7,965 bases of DNA. Source: an uncultured Elusimicrobium sp. GTDB lineage: Bacteria; Elusimicrobiota; Elusimicrobia; Elusimicrobiales; Elusimicrobiaceae. The notes beneath the pieces were generated by a model, which did no database searches, had not been told where the DNA came from, and worked only from the letters and a program-made list of their open reading frames with translations. Where the stretch lies: NCBI GenBank assembly GCA_937891135.1, contig CALAFB010000121.1:1-7965 (forward strand), given 5' to 3'. Positions 1-5,976 of this stretch are shown here, one piece after another; positions within the stretch are counted from its first letter, which is position 1; the number at the start of each line of letters is the position of its first letter. The translations under genes were made by a program, and so were the position numbers.

Positions 1-220
1 TGCCACGTTTAAAGAGTTCAAAATATTTTTTTAATACTTCTATGGAAAGTCCTGCACTACGCATACATTTAACAAACTCTATCTGTGCACAGTCCTGCTC
101 CGTGTAATCTCTTATTCCGCCTGCAGTACGGTTTACATCTGATAGTAGTCCCACTTTTTCATAGTAGCGTAATGTATCGGGCGAAATATTGCACCGTTTG
201 CTTACTTCCGAAATGGTCAT
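1..220 (-). CDS. MerR-family transcriptional regulator, N-terminal part (runs off window)
   Basis: The first 73 codons are present and the gene continues beyond the left edge. The start is ATG at 218-220, preceded by a strong SD (AGGAGG, 225-230) four bases upstream. The protein begins MTISEVSKRCNISPDTLRYY, the winged-helix HTH opening of MerR proteins (helix-turn-helix about residues 2-22, then YYEKVGLL), followed by RDYTEQD (wing) and a second helical part with CMRSAGLSIE. These are hallmark MerR positions. MerR proteins bind as dimers within promoters of unusually long spacer and twist the DNA when an inducer binds the C-terminal domain. That domain is missing here, so the inducer cannot be named. 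The N-terminus resembles the MerR group often found beside oxidoreductase genes in Firmicutes and gut bacteria (recollection, not checked). The promoter directly upstream has the matching architecture, which suggests autoregulation. Confidence 0.93.
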   Translation of the reverse strand, partial: MTISEVSKRCNISPDTLRYYEKVGLLSDVNRTAGGIRDYTEQDCAQIEFVKCMRSAGLSIEVLKKYFELFKRG

Positions 221-238
221 AACTCCTCCTGTAAAGAT

Positions 239-269
239 ATTGTAGCAGTTGGAGTGAACTCCAAGTCAA
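239..269 (-). promoter_or_regulatory. MerR-type promoter with 19-bp spacer
   Basis: On the minus strand a -35 TTGACT (264-269) and a -10 TACAAT (239-244) are separated by 19 bp. This is the over-long spacer characteristic of MerR-activated promoters. It lies just upstream of the SD of the MerR gene, so it most likely drives that gene and whatever lies beyond the left edge. Confidence 0.82.
249..264. promoter_or_regulatory. Predicted MerR operator, perfect palindrome
   Basis: The sequence TTGGAGTGAACTCCAA is a perfect inverted repeat (7-bp arms, 2-bp centre) lying between the -35 and -10 elements. A dyad in that position is where MerR dimers bind. It is inferred to be the operator of the adjacent regulator. 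Confidence 0.78.
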
Positions 270-352
270 GCAGAAAGTTTAAATTATGCCATGTGCGCTT
301 TTTGGGCACAGTAAAATTGCCAAGTCTGCCTGGATTTTGAGGATTTGATAGG

Positions 353-385
353 AAAATAAAAAGCCCCGTGTTAGCGGAGCCTTTT
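353..385 (-). terminator. Intrinsic terminator of the kinase/small-protein unit
   Basis: Read on the minus strand, an 11-bp stem (375-385 with 358-368) closes on the six-base loop 369-374 and runs into a T-rich tail (TTTATTTT, from 360 down to 353). Two positions pair as G-U only on the minus strand; on the plus strand they would be C-A mismatches. The hairpin therefore belongs to minus-strand transcripts. It sits about 20 bases beyond the stop codon of the 53-aa gene. Confidence 0.8.
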
Positions 386-402
386 TCTGCGTAAAAAACG
401 GT

Positions 403-564
403 TTAAAAGGGACTCTTATCTACAATCCTACCATCCGGCAACTGCCAAACGGTCTTTCCGTCCAATTCGTAGACGTTAGGAATACCTTTTCGGCGGTTTT
501 CTTCTTGCGCTTTTTGTACAGCTCTATTCGCAATACGAATCATTTTATTAGCAAAATCGGTCAT
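403..564 (-). CDS. 53-aa charged protein, candidate partner of the zeta-like kinase
   Basis: This small ORF starts at ATG 562-564 and ends at TAA 403-405. Its ATG overlaps the TGA of the kinase gene (ATGA), and an SD (GAGGG, 569-573) lies four bases upstream inside the kinase tail, so the two should be translationally coupled. The N-terminal half is a charged helix with ANRAVQKAQEENRRKGIPN (residues 12-30), and the C-terminal half looks like a small beta unit (VYELDGKTVWQLPDG). I recall small proteins of this type, with a KAQEENRR.GIPNVY core, next to zeta-like ATPases in other bacteria. Their function is not established to my knowledge. By genetic context it could be an antitoxin or a modulator of the kinase. 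The terminator just downstream shows it is the last gene of the unit. Confidence 0.8.
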   Translation of the reverse strand: MTDFANKMIRIANRAVQKAQEENRRKGIPNVYELDGKTVWQLPDGRIVDKSPF

Positions 565-1124
565 AAGTCCCTCTTAAACATAGTATAGTGCTTTTCGGAG
601 AGAATTGCAACTTTTGTATCCTTACTGGCTATTGCCACGGGAAAAACCATATCTTCTCCATTATAAACGAGTAGCCACATATCCGCTTTGTCTTTATAAA
701 TATTCCAAAAATTTGTTCGACTTCTTTCAAATCGGCGGATTACGTCCTCATCCGGTACAGGGTGTCCGCCATTTTGAACACGCGCTTTAATACGCTCTAT
801 ACAAGTAGCTGGAGAATCGACAAATGTATATAGTACCGCAACCTCGTATCCTTCCTTTTGGGCCTTTTCAATCGTTTTTACATGTCCCACGCCTGATAGT
901 GTGCTTTCCAATGCAAAAGACTTCCCTTCGGCTAGTAATTTATCAATACGCGCGTGGACTTCTTTCCCTGCCTGGATACGGACCGATTGCATATTTTCGG
1001 GGCAAAGTTCCTTGGCAATATCGTCTGCATTTACATAAACGATATTTTCTTCAGGCAATAGTTCTTTAGCAATCGTGCTTTTGCCGCTACCGTTGGCTCC
1101 GGCTAGAATATACAAAGTTTTCAT
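561..1124 (-). CDS. Zeta-toxin-like P-loop kinase (predicted ABC-type ATPase family)
   Basis: This is a complete 187-aa protein. The Walker A motif GANGSGKST spans residues 9-17. It is followed by NADD (32-35), an ESTLS segment (73-77) like the acidic substrate-site strand of zeta toxins, and the signature R115, GGHPVP (119-124) and R130/R131/R134, which supply lid arginines. Zeta toxins phosphorylate UDP-N-acetylglucosamine or related sugar nucleotides and block peptidoglycan synthesis. The short single-domain relatives (COG4185-like) are less well characterised, so the substrate here is inferred. All key motifs are intact, so it should be an active kinase. No epsilon antitoxin lies upstream; instead a 53-aa gene overlaps the stop codon. 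No SD precedes the ATG, and the -10 element is only six bases away, so the message is probably leaderless. Confidence 0.88.
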   Translation of the reverse strand: MKTLYILAGANGSGKSTIAKELLPEENIVYVNADDIAKELCPENMQSVRIQAGKEVHARIDKLLAEGKSFALESTLSGVGHVKTIEKAQKEGYEVAVLYTFVDSPATCIERIKARVQNGGHPVPDEDVIRRFERSRTNFWNIYKDKADMWLLVYNGEDMVFPVAIASKDTKVAILSEKHYTMFKRDL

Positions 1125-1130
1125 AAACCC

Positions 1131-1139
1131 ATTATAGCA
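1131..1139 (-). promoter_or_regulatory. Extended -10 promoter, probably giving a leaderless mRNA
   Basis: On the minus strand TGCTATAAT is a consensus extended -10 (TGn plus TATAAT). No good -35 is seen 16-18 bp upstream, as is usual for this class. Only six bases (GGGTTT) separate it from the kinase ATG, so transcription starting about seven bases downstream of the -10 would begin at the start codon itself. Confidence 0.7.
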
Positions 1140-1192
1140 AATTGAACTTGTACGTTTTTTGTATGGGTTGACTTCTAGTTAGTTCCAAAAGT

Positions 1193-1208
1193 TGTCCACG
1201 TTTGGACA
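1193..1208. repeat. Short perfect inverted repeat
   Basis: TGTCCA and TGGACA flank the four bases CGTT. The right arm (as TTTGGACAC) recurs at 1325-1333, and its complement TGTCCAAA occurs at 1261-1268. The arms can thus also pair with each other at longer range. No T-tract follows, so it is not a simple terminator. Confidence 0.5.
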
Positions 1209-1267
1209 CTAATTTTTTGCCTACAATTCCCCGTTTGCGCATCGAACTTCCGTCGAGGCCTGTCCAA

Positions 1268-1310
1268 ATCATATAAAAAATGCTTAAATTTTAAGTACTT
1301 TTTGTATGAT
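1268..1310. repeat. 43-bp near-perfect palindrome
   Basis: Two 21-base arms (1268-1288 and 1290-1310) surround a single central T at 1289. Pairing shows one mismatch (A1280 with C1298) and two G-T wobbles (1274/1304 and 1282/1296). The core CTTAAATTTTAAG (1283-1295) recurs at 1396-1408. The 19-base segment 1277-1295 matches the reverse complement of 1396-1414 at all but one position. With almost no loop, the arms favour a DNA-level role (binding site or cruciform) over an RNA hairpin, but this is inference. Confidence 0.65.
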
Positions 1311-1395
1311 TTTTGTGGATAGTGTTTGGACACCTGCTCGTCGGTAGTTGTGTGCCTGTTGGCCTCAAATTATAATGACCAAATAACAAAAAACC

Positions 1396-1408
1396 CTTAA
1401 ATTTTAAG
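1396..1408. repeat. Second copy of the A/T-rich palindrome core
   Basis: CTTAAATTTTAAG has perfect 6-bp arms around a central T. It is flanked by AAAA on the left and TTTT on the right that could extend pairing beyond a 2-by-2 mismatch. It is an inverted copy of the core of the palindrome at 1268-1310. Confidence 0.6.
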
Positions 1409-1562
1409 CATTTTCAGTAGTTTTTGTATGAGAATTACCGGAAGGACTATGGACTGCCTCCGTCGGTACTTCGCGTGCTGTTGGGCGCACTTTTAAAGAG
1501 CCGCTTCCATAGTGGTTCTTATTTTTTGAGGCTTATTTTGGTAGTATTAAACCCTTGGCTAT

Positions 1563-1619
1563 GTAAACTGAACCCCAAAAATTAAATGATTTTTGTTTAA
1601 CTTTTGAGGGTTAGTTTAC
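1563..1619. repeat. Long imperfect inverted repeat beyond the GT9 stop
   Basis: GTAAACT (1563-1569) and AGTTTAC (1613-1619) form the outer stem. Pairing continues inward to 1580/1602, giving 17 bp in all with only two unpaired bases (G1570 and A1607) and a loop of about 21 bases. It lies 48 bp downstream of the GT9 stop codon on the minus strand. No clear U-tract follows in that direction, so it may be a 3'-end stabiliser or the end of a small element, not a canonical terminator. Flanking blocks are duplicated: TTTTGAGGNTTA at 1524 and 1602, and a TTTTG-TAGT-TTAAAC block at 1536-1552 and 1627-1642. Confidence 0.55.
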
Positions 1620-1666
1620 TTTCAAATTTTGTAGTGTTAAACATTATGTGACGTATAAAACTACTT

Positions 1667-2860
1667 TTATATTCTTTGATGTAATACAGAATTATTGATA
1701 TGACTCCATACTTCGTCCGGATGCAACGATTCCATACAAGTATGTTTTTGCTTAATGCACTCTTTGCTCCAGCTATTAGAATAAAATTCACAACAGATAT
1801 TACATCCGTTCCCACGCAAGTTGATGTTTTCGCTATATCCCAAAACTTTCGGGTCAGAAGGGCCGAAAAATACCAAAGACGGCCCAGCCTGTAAGGCGTG
1901 ACGCAAGTGAACAAGTCCTCCTTCGCTGTCTATATGCAACGCAGCGTGTTTTAGGATAACCTTTATTTCTTCCAGCGTTGTTTTTCCGGCTAAATTGAGA
2001 TGTGTATTTCCAATCCGTTCTCCTTTTCCGGTTCCAATTTCCACCACGGTATATGTTGGATAATCATGTTTTATTTTTTCTACCAGTTCCCGGTAATACG
2101 CAAGCGGCCAAAGCTTGGTGCTATTACATAAATGAGAATCCCCAACTTCGCGATTAACAGTAATATACGATAATGGTTTTAGATTGAATTTTCGTAAGGT
2201 TTCTTGTTCTTGTTTCAGCTTTATGGGCAATAGAAAATGTTCATCCAAATTAAATTCGCCTAACACATCGGGGTGTTGCCACCATTTTTGGGCTTCTGAT
2301 ATGATATTGGGTGTGATACTATCCCGATAGGGGAGCAGAAGGAGAAAGGGCCTATATTTTTGCTCAAATTCTAATAAACGTTGTATGTATGAACACAATT
2401 CCCCTGTAAGTCTTTTAGCGTGAGCATATTCAACTACCGGCACCCGTACATCAAGACTGATAATTAAATCGTAGTTGCGTTTTTCACTTTCTTTGAGGGA
2501 AAATATTTTAGTTATGAAAGGGGGGGCAAAGGATTTTACCATTTGTTTGTGTACTGTACTTAATTCTATGGTCATAGGATAAGAAGGGCTAAATTTTTTA
2601 TAAAAGGCACACAACCAATTTAAACGAATAAGCACATCTCCGATTCCACCACCCAATTTGATACAAATTTTTAAAGGCCCTGTTAAATTATTTTTTTCAC
2701 TCCGATAAAAGCGTAAACTGACTAAACATGCATTTAACATGTGTAAAGCAATTTGGCGGACGGATGTGTACTTTTCTGAATACCGCAGGAGACGTTCCTG
2801 TAAATAGGATATTTGACGTGCTGTATTTAAACGCCTCTGTAATTGGTTTTTATCATTCAT
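1667..2860 (-). CDS. GT9 family glycosyltransferase (heptosyltransferase-like)
   Basis: This is a complete 397-aa protein. GT9 enzymes (GT-B fold) transfer heptose or related sugars from nucleotide donors, typically to LPS core or surface glycans, at the cytoplasmic side of the inner membrane. After about 60 charged helical residues comes the N-terminal domain opening KICIKLGGGIGDVLIRLNW (64-82), the usual GxGD acceptor-side loop. The C-terminal nucleotide-sugar domain has YITVNREVG (232-240), KLWPLAYYRELV (249-260), NLAGKTTLEEI (289-299) and the donor motif DSEGGLVHLRHAL (311-323, usually DSGxxH), then FFGPSDP (331-337). A C-terminal cysteine cluster (C353, C356, C357, C368, C375) may bind metal or form disulfides. 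It overlaps the GT2 stop by 8 nt (ATGAATGA), so the genes are coupled. Donor and acceptor cannot be told from sequence. Confidence 0.87.
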   Translation of the reverse strand: MNDKNQLQRRLNTARQISYLQERLLRYSEKYTSVRQIALHMLNACLVSLRFYRSEKNNLTGPLKICIKLGGGIGDVLIRLNWLCAFYKKFSPSYPMTIELSTVHKQMVKSFAPPFITKIFSLKESEKRNYDLIISLDVRVPVVEYAHAKRLTGELCSYIQRLLEFEQKYRPFLLLLPYRDSITPNIISEAQKWWQHPDVLGEFNLDEHFLLPIKLKQEQETLRKFNLKPLSYITVNREVGDSHLCNSTKLWPLAYYRELVEKIKHDYPTYTVVEIGTGKGERIGNTHLNLAGKTTLEEIKVILKHAALHIDSEGGLVHLRHALQAGPSLVFFGPSDPKVLGYSENINLRGNGCNICCEFYSNSWSKECIKQKHTCMESLHPDEVWSHINNSVLHQRI

Positions 2861-3794
2861 TGATATACTCCTTGCAAGTGTTTAAGATGTCGCGGTCTGT
2901 GCGAACGGCTTGGGCGCACTCACTCGTGCGTTTGTGCAAAATGGATTTTCTTATTTTCCATGCGTACCACAGCATCCTAAATTCTCCCCTTAGTAAACTC
3001 CACAATAAACTAGAAAATAATAATTGTTTATCATGTATATTTTTCCACACAAATATAATACGGTTCCTTTTGGATAACTGTTGCGTTGTAGAACTGGTTT
3101 TACTGGCAATTGTTCCACCGCATTTATGACGGTAACGTATATTCGGAGAATATACAATTTTCCACCCGCGTTTTAATCCACGATATGCTAAATCGGTTTC
3201 TTCCAATAAATAAGGTTCAAACAATTCATCGAATCCTTGCAATTCTTTGAAGTATTTGTATTGACAGAAGAAACAGGCCCCTTGCACACCCCACGATGGA
3301 AATAGATGTGGAGAACTTGGCGACACTACGGGAAAATAATTGGAAGTAAACCTCGGAAAACCTCGTTTCCAAGAAATCAGTTTTACTCCGTCTAATTGTT
3401 CCGGTTTATCCGGTGTTTTGGGGTACGCTGCATACCCGGCACAGGTAATACAAAAAATATCTTGCTTCAAATAAGATAAGGCTGTATTAAAAAAATCAGG
3501 ATTTACAAATACATCATTATCTAAAAAACACAGCCAATCCGGTTGAACAAGTGAAACACCGTAATTACGTGCAGAGCACACTCCTTGTGAAGAATTAGCC
3601 ACAAAAGTTACCGTCGGAAATAGTTCCGTGGCCTGCTTGATAGTACCGTCAGTACTGTTGTCATCCACTACTACCAACTGGACGGGATATTTACTTTGAG
3701 CGGCGGCTGTAATTACTGTTGGCAAACATTCTTTTAGATGATGTAAACCGTTTTTAGAAGGGATGATAGTAGCTAAATGCATAGAAATTTCCAT
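2853..3794 (-). CDS. GT2 family glycosyltransferase
   Basis: This is a 313-aa GT-A enzyme. The first strand ATIIPSKNG (8-16) is followed by VVVDDNSTDGT (41-51) for nucleotide binding, ARNYGV (75-80) and the DXD motif in FLDNDVFV (90-97, D92/D94), which binds metal and the sugar diphosphate. The catalytic-base region is GFDELFEPYLLEETDLAYR (187-205, with E199-T200-D201). RHKCGGT (222-228) resembles the His-Gly-Gly-Ser/Thr segment of rhamnosyltransferase-like members. The C-terminal 75 residues are helical and basic, suggesting membrane attachment. It is first in an operon with the GT9 gene, so both probably act on the same surface glycan. Start is uncertain: ATG at 3792-3794 has no SD and a leader of about 16 nt. 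The in-frame ATG at 3780-3782 (residue 5) has a weak GGAAA upstream and fits the family start better. Confidence 0.88.
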   Translation of the reverse strand: MEISMHLATIIPSKNGLHHLKECLPTVITAAAQSKYPVQLVVVDDNSTDGTIKQATELFPTVTFVANSSQGVCSARNYGVSLVQPDWLCFLDNDVFVNPDFFNTALSYLKQDIFCITCAGYAAYPKTPDKPEQLDGVKLISWKRGFPRFTSNYFPVVSPSSPHLFPSWGVQGACFFCQYKYFKELQGFDELFEPYLLEETDLAYRGLKRGWKIVYSPNIRYRHKCGGTIASKTSSTTQQLSKRNRIIFVWKNIHDKQLLFSSLLWSLLRGEFRMLWYAWKIRKSILHKRTSECAQAVRTDRDILNTCKEYINE

Positions 3795-3817
3795 AAAAAA
3801 TATAGAGCGCGTAAATT

Positions 3818-3846
3818 ATTATAGCAAAGTCGGCCTAATATGTAAA
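3818..3846 (-). promoter_or_regulatory. Sigma70-type promoter of the GT2-GT9 operon
   Basis: Minus-strand -35 TTTACA (3841-3846) and consensus -10 TATAAT (3818-3823) are spaced by 17 bp. Transcription would start near 3811. It faces away from the plus-strand transferase gene at 3967, with which it shares a 172-bp divergent spacer. Confidence 0.75.
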
Positions 3847-3966
3847 ATTGTTGTACATTTGTTCTGCTCTCCAAACCTCACCCTTCTAAAAACATTAAAA
3901 ATATGTTAAAATTAAAGGCAAAATCTGAGGTTTTTATACAGATATATCTAAAAAGGGGTTCCCGAT

Positions 3967-5871
3967 ATGGGTCTTTTCAAAAATTTGCTAACTAAAAAGA
4001 CGGTATTTAACCTAAAACTAAAAATTTTGTTTATTACTTACATATCTTTTGCCGTTTTATTGTTGTTAGTACGCGTAGCGGTATGGAAAACTACTTCGGT
4101 TTATTTTGAAGAATTAACCCAATCCCAAATTTATCTTTCCTTTTTGCATGGTGCCCGTTTTGATTTGCATGTACTAGCCGTACTATTACTTCCGCTGTTA
4201 ATGTTGTTTATGTTGCCTTACAAAAGTAAAACTGTAATTAAGATTTTTGTTACTATTTTTCTTTGTATGTTTATTGCTTTTGCGTTTTTCTTGTCAGGGG
4301 ATACAATTTTTTTCCGTATTTTTAACAATCACCTTGGTGCGGAAATTTTTACCAGTTTTACGCATATCGGTTTTTTTGTACAAATGGCTTTTCAAACGTA
4401 CTATTATATTACTGTCCCTCTTTTCATTTTTTTTGCTTTGGCCCTCTACGTAACGTACAGATATATCAATCGTTACCAAACGAATGAACCAGACCCCTAC
4501 TTTGTGACTAAATCCATGGTACTGCTAGTGTGCATGATGCCGTTTTGGTTTTTTACGTTAAGAGGCAAATTGCAGGTTCATGGGCGTAATATCAGTATGA
4601 TGGATGCACAAGTGTTGTCTAGTGCACGGGCCAAAGATTTAATTTTAAACGGCCTATATACCACAATAAATGCTGTACGCAAATATCAACAACGAAAAAC
4701 GTATTTTGAAAATCCCTTTGAAGGATTGCAAATTATTACACCTCAAGAGGAACAGATAAATCCGACTTTTGCATTCGAACGGCGACGGCTTATTTTTAAT
4801 CGGCCCAATAAAAATTATAATTTTGTACTGTTTGTTTTAGAAAGTTTTGACCCACTACTGATTGATAATTATCCGGAAGTAATCCCGTATTTTATGCAAC
4901 TCAAAAATAGCGGAACTTATTATCCCAATTTTCTTTCTTCAGGCGGACGCTCTCTAATAGGTGTAACGGCTACCCTCTTTTCGGTACCGTATGTATGGGG
5001 AATTCCCACCATGAAAAACGGCCTTGGCGGGAAAGAATTTAGCCGTTTGGCTACGTATTTCCATAACAAGGGATATAGCACCTTAGATATTATTACGGAT
5101 ATTCCCGTATCAGACAATGCAAACTTGATGGCATCTTACATGGGGTTTGACCAATTCTTCTCAAAACCTGATATTCCACTCACGCATCAATATCCAGCGT
5201 TTCACAAGGGATTTGATTACGAGGGATTGGAATTTTTATTACATAAAATCAATCAAATCCAGCGTCCTTTTTTTGCTTACTTTTATACTTCTACCCTGCA
5301 TAATCCGTATAATATTTTAATCAGCAAAGACCATCAACCCTATCCCATGGATACCGAACTACACCAATTTTTAAACCGCGCTGCTTATACTGACGCAGCA
5401 TTGGGCCATTTCTTTGAGCTGGCTCGCAAAGAACCTTGGTTTAAGGATACTATTTTTCTGTTTTTACCGGATCACAGAGTTCCTTTGAGTAACCGTAAAT
5501 TTGAGTCAGATATTACGAAGGATAAATTCCGTTCGTTCCTGCTTATGTACGGTGCGGATATTCCTGCACAAACAGAGGATATTTTTGGTAATCAGGAAGA
5601 TATTTTGCCTACACTATTGGATTTGTTAAACAGTACTGAAAGTTATGCCGCCAGCGGGCAAAGTTTATTAGACCCATACCGTAGACCTGATAAATTCATC
5701 TTTGAGGAGAATGAAAATACAATACATGTCGTCGGGCCTGCAACAAAAGAAGTTGTTAGTGAGGCTACTCTTAAACAACTAACCGATTTATCTGCTTCCG
5801 CTAAGGATGCGTTGCAATTTAATGAAGCCGTTTATCAGAGTTTACTCAACAATACGTGGAAAAAGAAATAA
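3967..5871 (+). CDS. LTA synthase/phosphoglycerol transferase-like membrane protein (alkaline phosphatase superfamily)
   Basis: This 634-aa protein has five predicted TM helices (about residues 18-38, 65-84, 88-112, 132-163 and 180-197), a linker, and an extracytoplasmic sulfatase-fold domain from about residue 280. The domain starts with FVLFVLESFDP, where E292 matches the metal-binding Glu of LtaS. S329 in the GGRSLIG segment occupies the nucleophile site, H445 in TLHNPY and D502-H503 in LPDHR are the further metal/active-site residues. Family members move phosphoglycerol, phosphoethanolamine or similar head groups from lipids to envelope glycans or lipids. In a diderm host, an LPS or glucan decoration role is more likely than lipoteichoic acid synthesis. 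Serine replaces the usual threonine nucleophile. The ATG has an AAGGGG SD (3953-3958) eight bases upstream. It stands divergent from the GT operon, supporting a shared envelope theme. Confidence 0.87.
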   Translation: MGLFKNLLTKKTVFNLKLKILFITYISFAVLLLLVRVAVWKTTSVYFEELTQSQIYLSFLHGARFDLHVLAVLLLPLLMLFMLPYKSKTVIKIFVTIFLCMFIAFAFFLSGDTIFFRIFNNHLGAEIFTSFTHIGFFVQMAFQTYYYITVPLFIFFALALYVTYRYINRYQTNEPDPYFVTKSMVLLVCMMPFWFFTLRGKLQVHGRNISMMDAQVLSSARAKDLILNGLYTTINAVRKYQQRKTYFENPFEGLQIITPQEEQINPTFAFERRRLIFNRPNKNYNFVLFVLESFDPLLIDNYPEVIPYFMQLKNSGTYYPNFLSSGGRSLIGVTATLFSVPYVWGIPTMKNGLGGKEFSRLATYFHNKGYSTLDIITDIPVSDNANLMASYMGFDQFFSKPDIPLTHQYPAFHKGFDYEGLEFLLHKINQIQRPFFAYFYTSTLHNPYNILISKDHQPYPMDTELHQFLNRAAYTDAALGHFFELARKEPWFKDTIFLFLPDHRVPLSNRKFESDITKDKFRSFLLMYGADIPAQTEDIFGNQEDILPTLLDLLNSTESYAASGQSLLDPYRRPDKFIFEENENTIHVVGPATKEVVSEATLKQLTDLSASAKDALQFNEAVYQSLLNNTWKKK

Positions 5872-5976
5872 AGGCGTTTGTGGAGAGCATAATTTTCTAT
5901 AACATTTCTACAGTAATACGCGCCAAAATTGCCCCAGTTCGAAGGGACCGTTAATTACAATATCTTAAATAAAAGT

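Larger units (their letters stand above)
1156..1513. repeat. Non-coding stretch of diverged tandem units
   Basis: The gene-free interval 1125-1666 is filled with repeated short blocks. TTTTTGTATG occurs at 1156, 1299 and 1421. CGTCGGTA occurs at 1339 and 1461, and CTGTTGG at 1356 and 1478. Between the last two units all three blocks keep an offset of exactly 122 bp, which indicates an old tandem duplication. A weaker third unit lies on the left, sharing TTTTTGTATG, TTTGGACAC (1201 and 1325) and CGTCG (1251). CTTAAATTTTAAG occurs at 1283 and 1396. In the right unit ACTATGGA (1446-1453) pairs with TCCATAGT (1506-1513). No ORF with recognisable protein content is seen. It could be a structured RNA, a protein-binding array or a decayed repeat. 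Confidence 0.6.

Noticed and set aside
292..310. Hairpin TGTGC/GCACA upstream of the MerR promoter
   Set aside because: The stem is only 5 bp with a 9-base loop and no T-tract; it is compatible with chance.
1156..1513. CRISPR array
   Set aside because: The repeats are short, diverged and unequally spaced, with no constant repeat/spacer alternation and no cas gene nearby.
1597..1914. Open frame of 105 codons on the minus strand
   Set aside because: It lies inside and past the 3' end of the GT9 gene in another frame, has no domain or SD, and the GT9 frame carries clear family motifs.
2728..3129. Open frame of 133 codons on the plus strand
   Set aside because: It is antisense to the junction of the two glycosyltransferase genes, is low in sense-like composition and has no motif; it is a shadow of those genes.
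3884..3912. Promoter for the LTA-synthase-like gene (TTCTAA, 17 bp, TAAAAT)
   Set aside because: Both hexamers are weak in an AT-rich spacer, so I do not claim it. A promoter probably exists in 3847-3950 but cannot be fixed by eye.
5929..5976. TTG start for the acyltransferase, adding 16 residues
   Set aside because: There is no SD, and the added residues do not extend any family motif; the ATG at 5977 places the conserved N-terminal segment at the usual distance.
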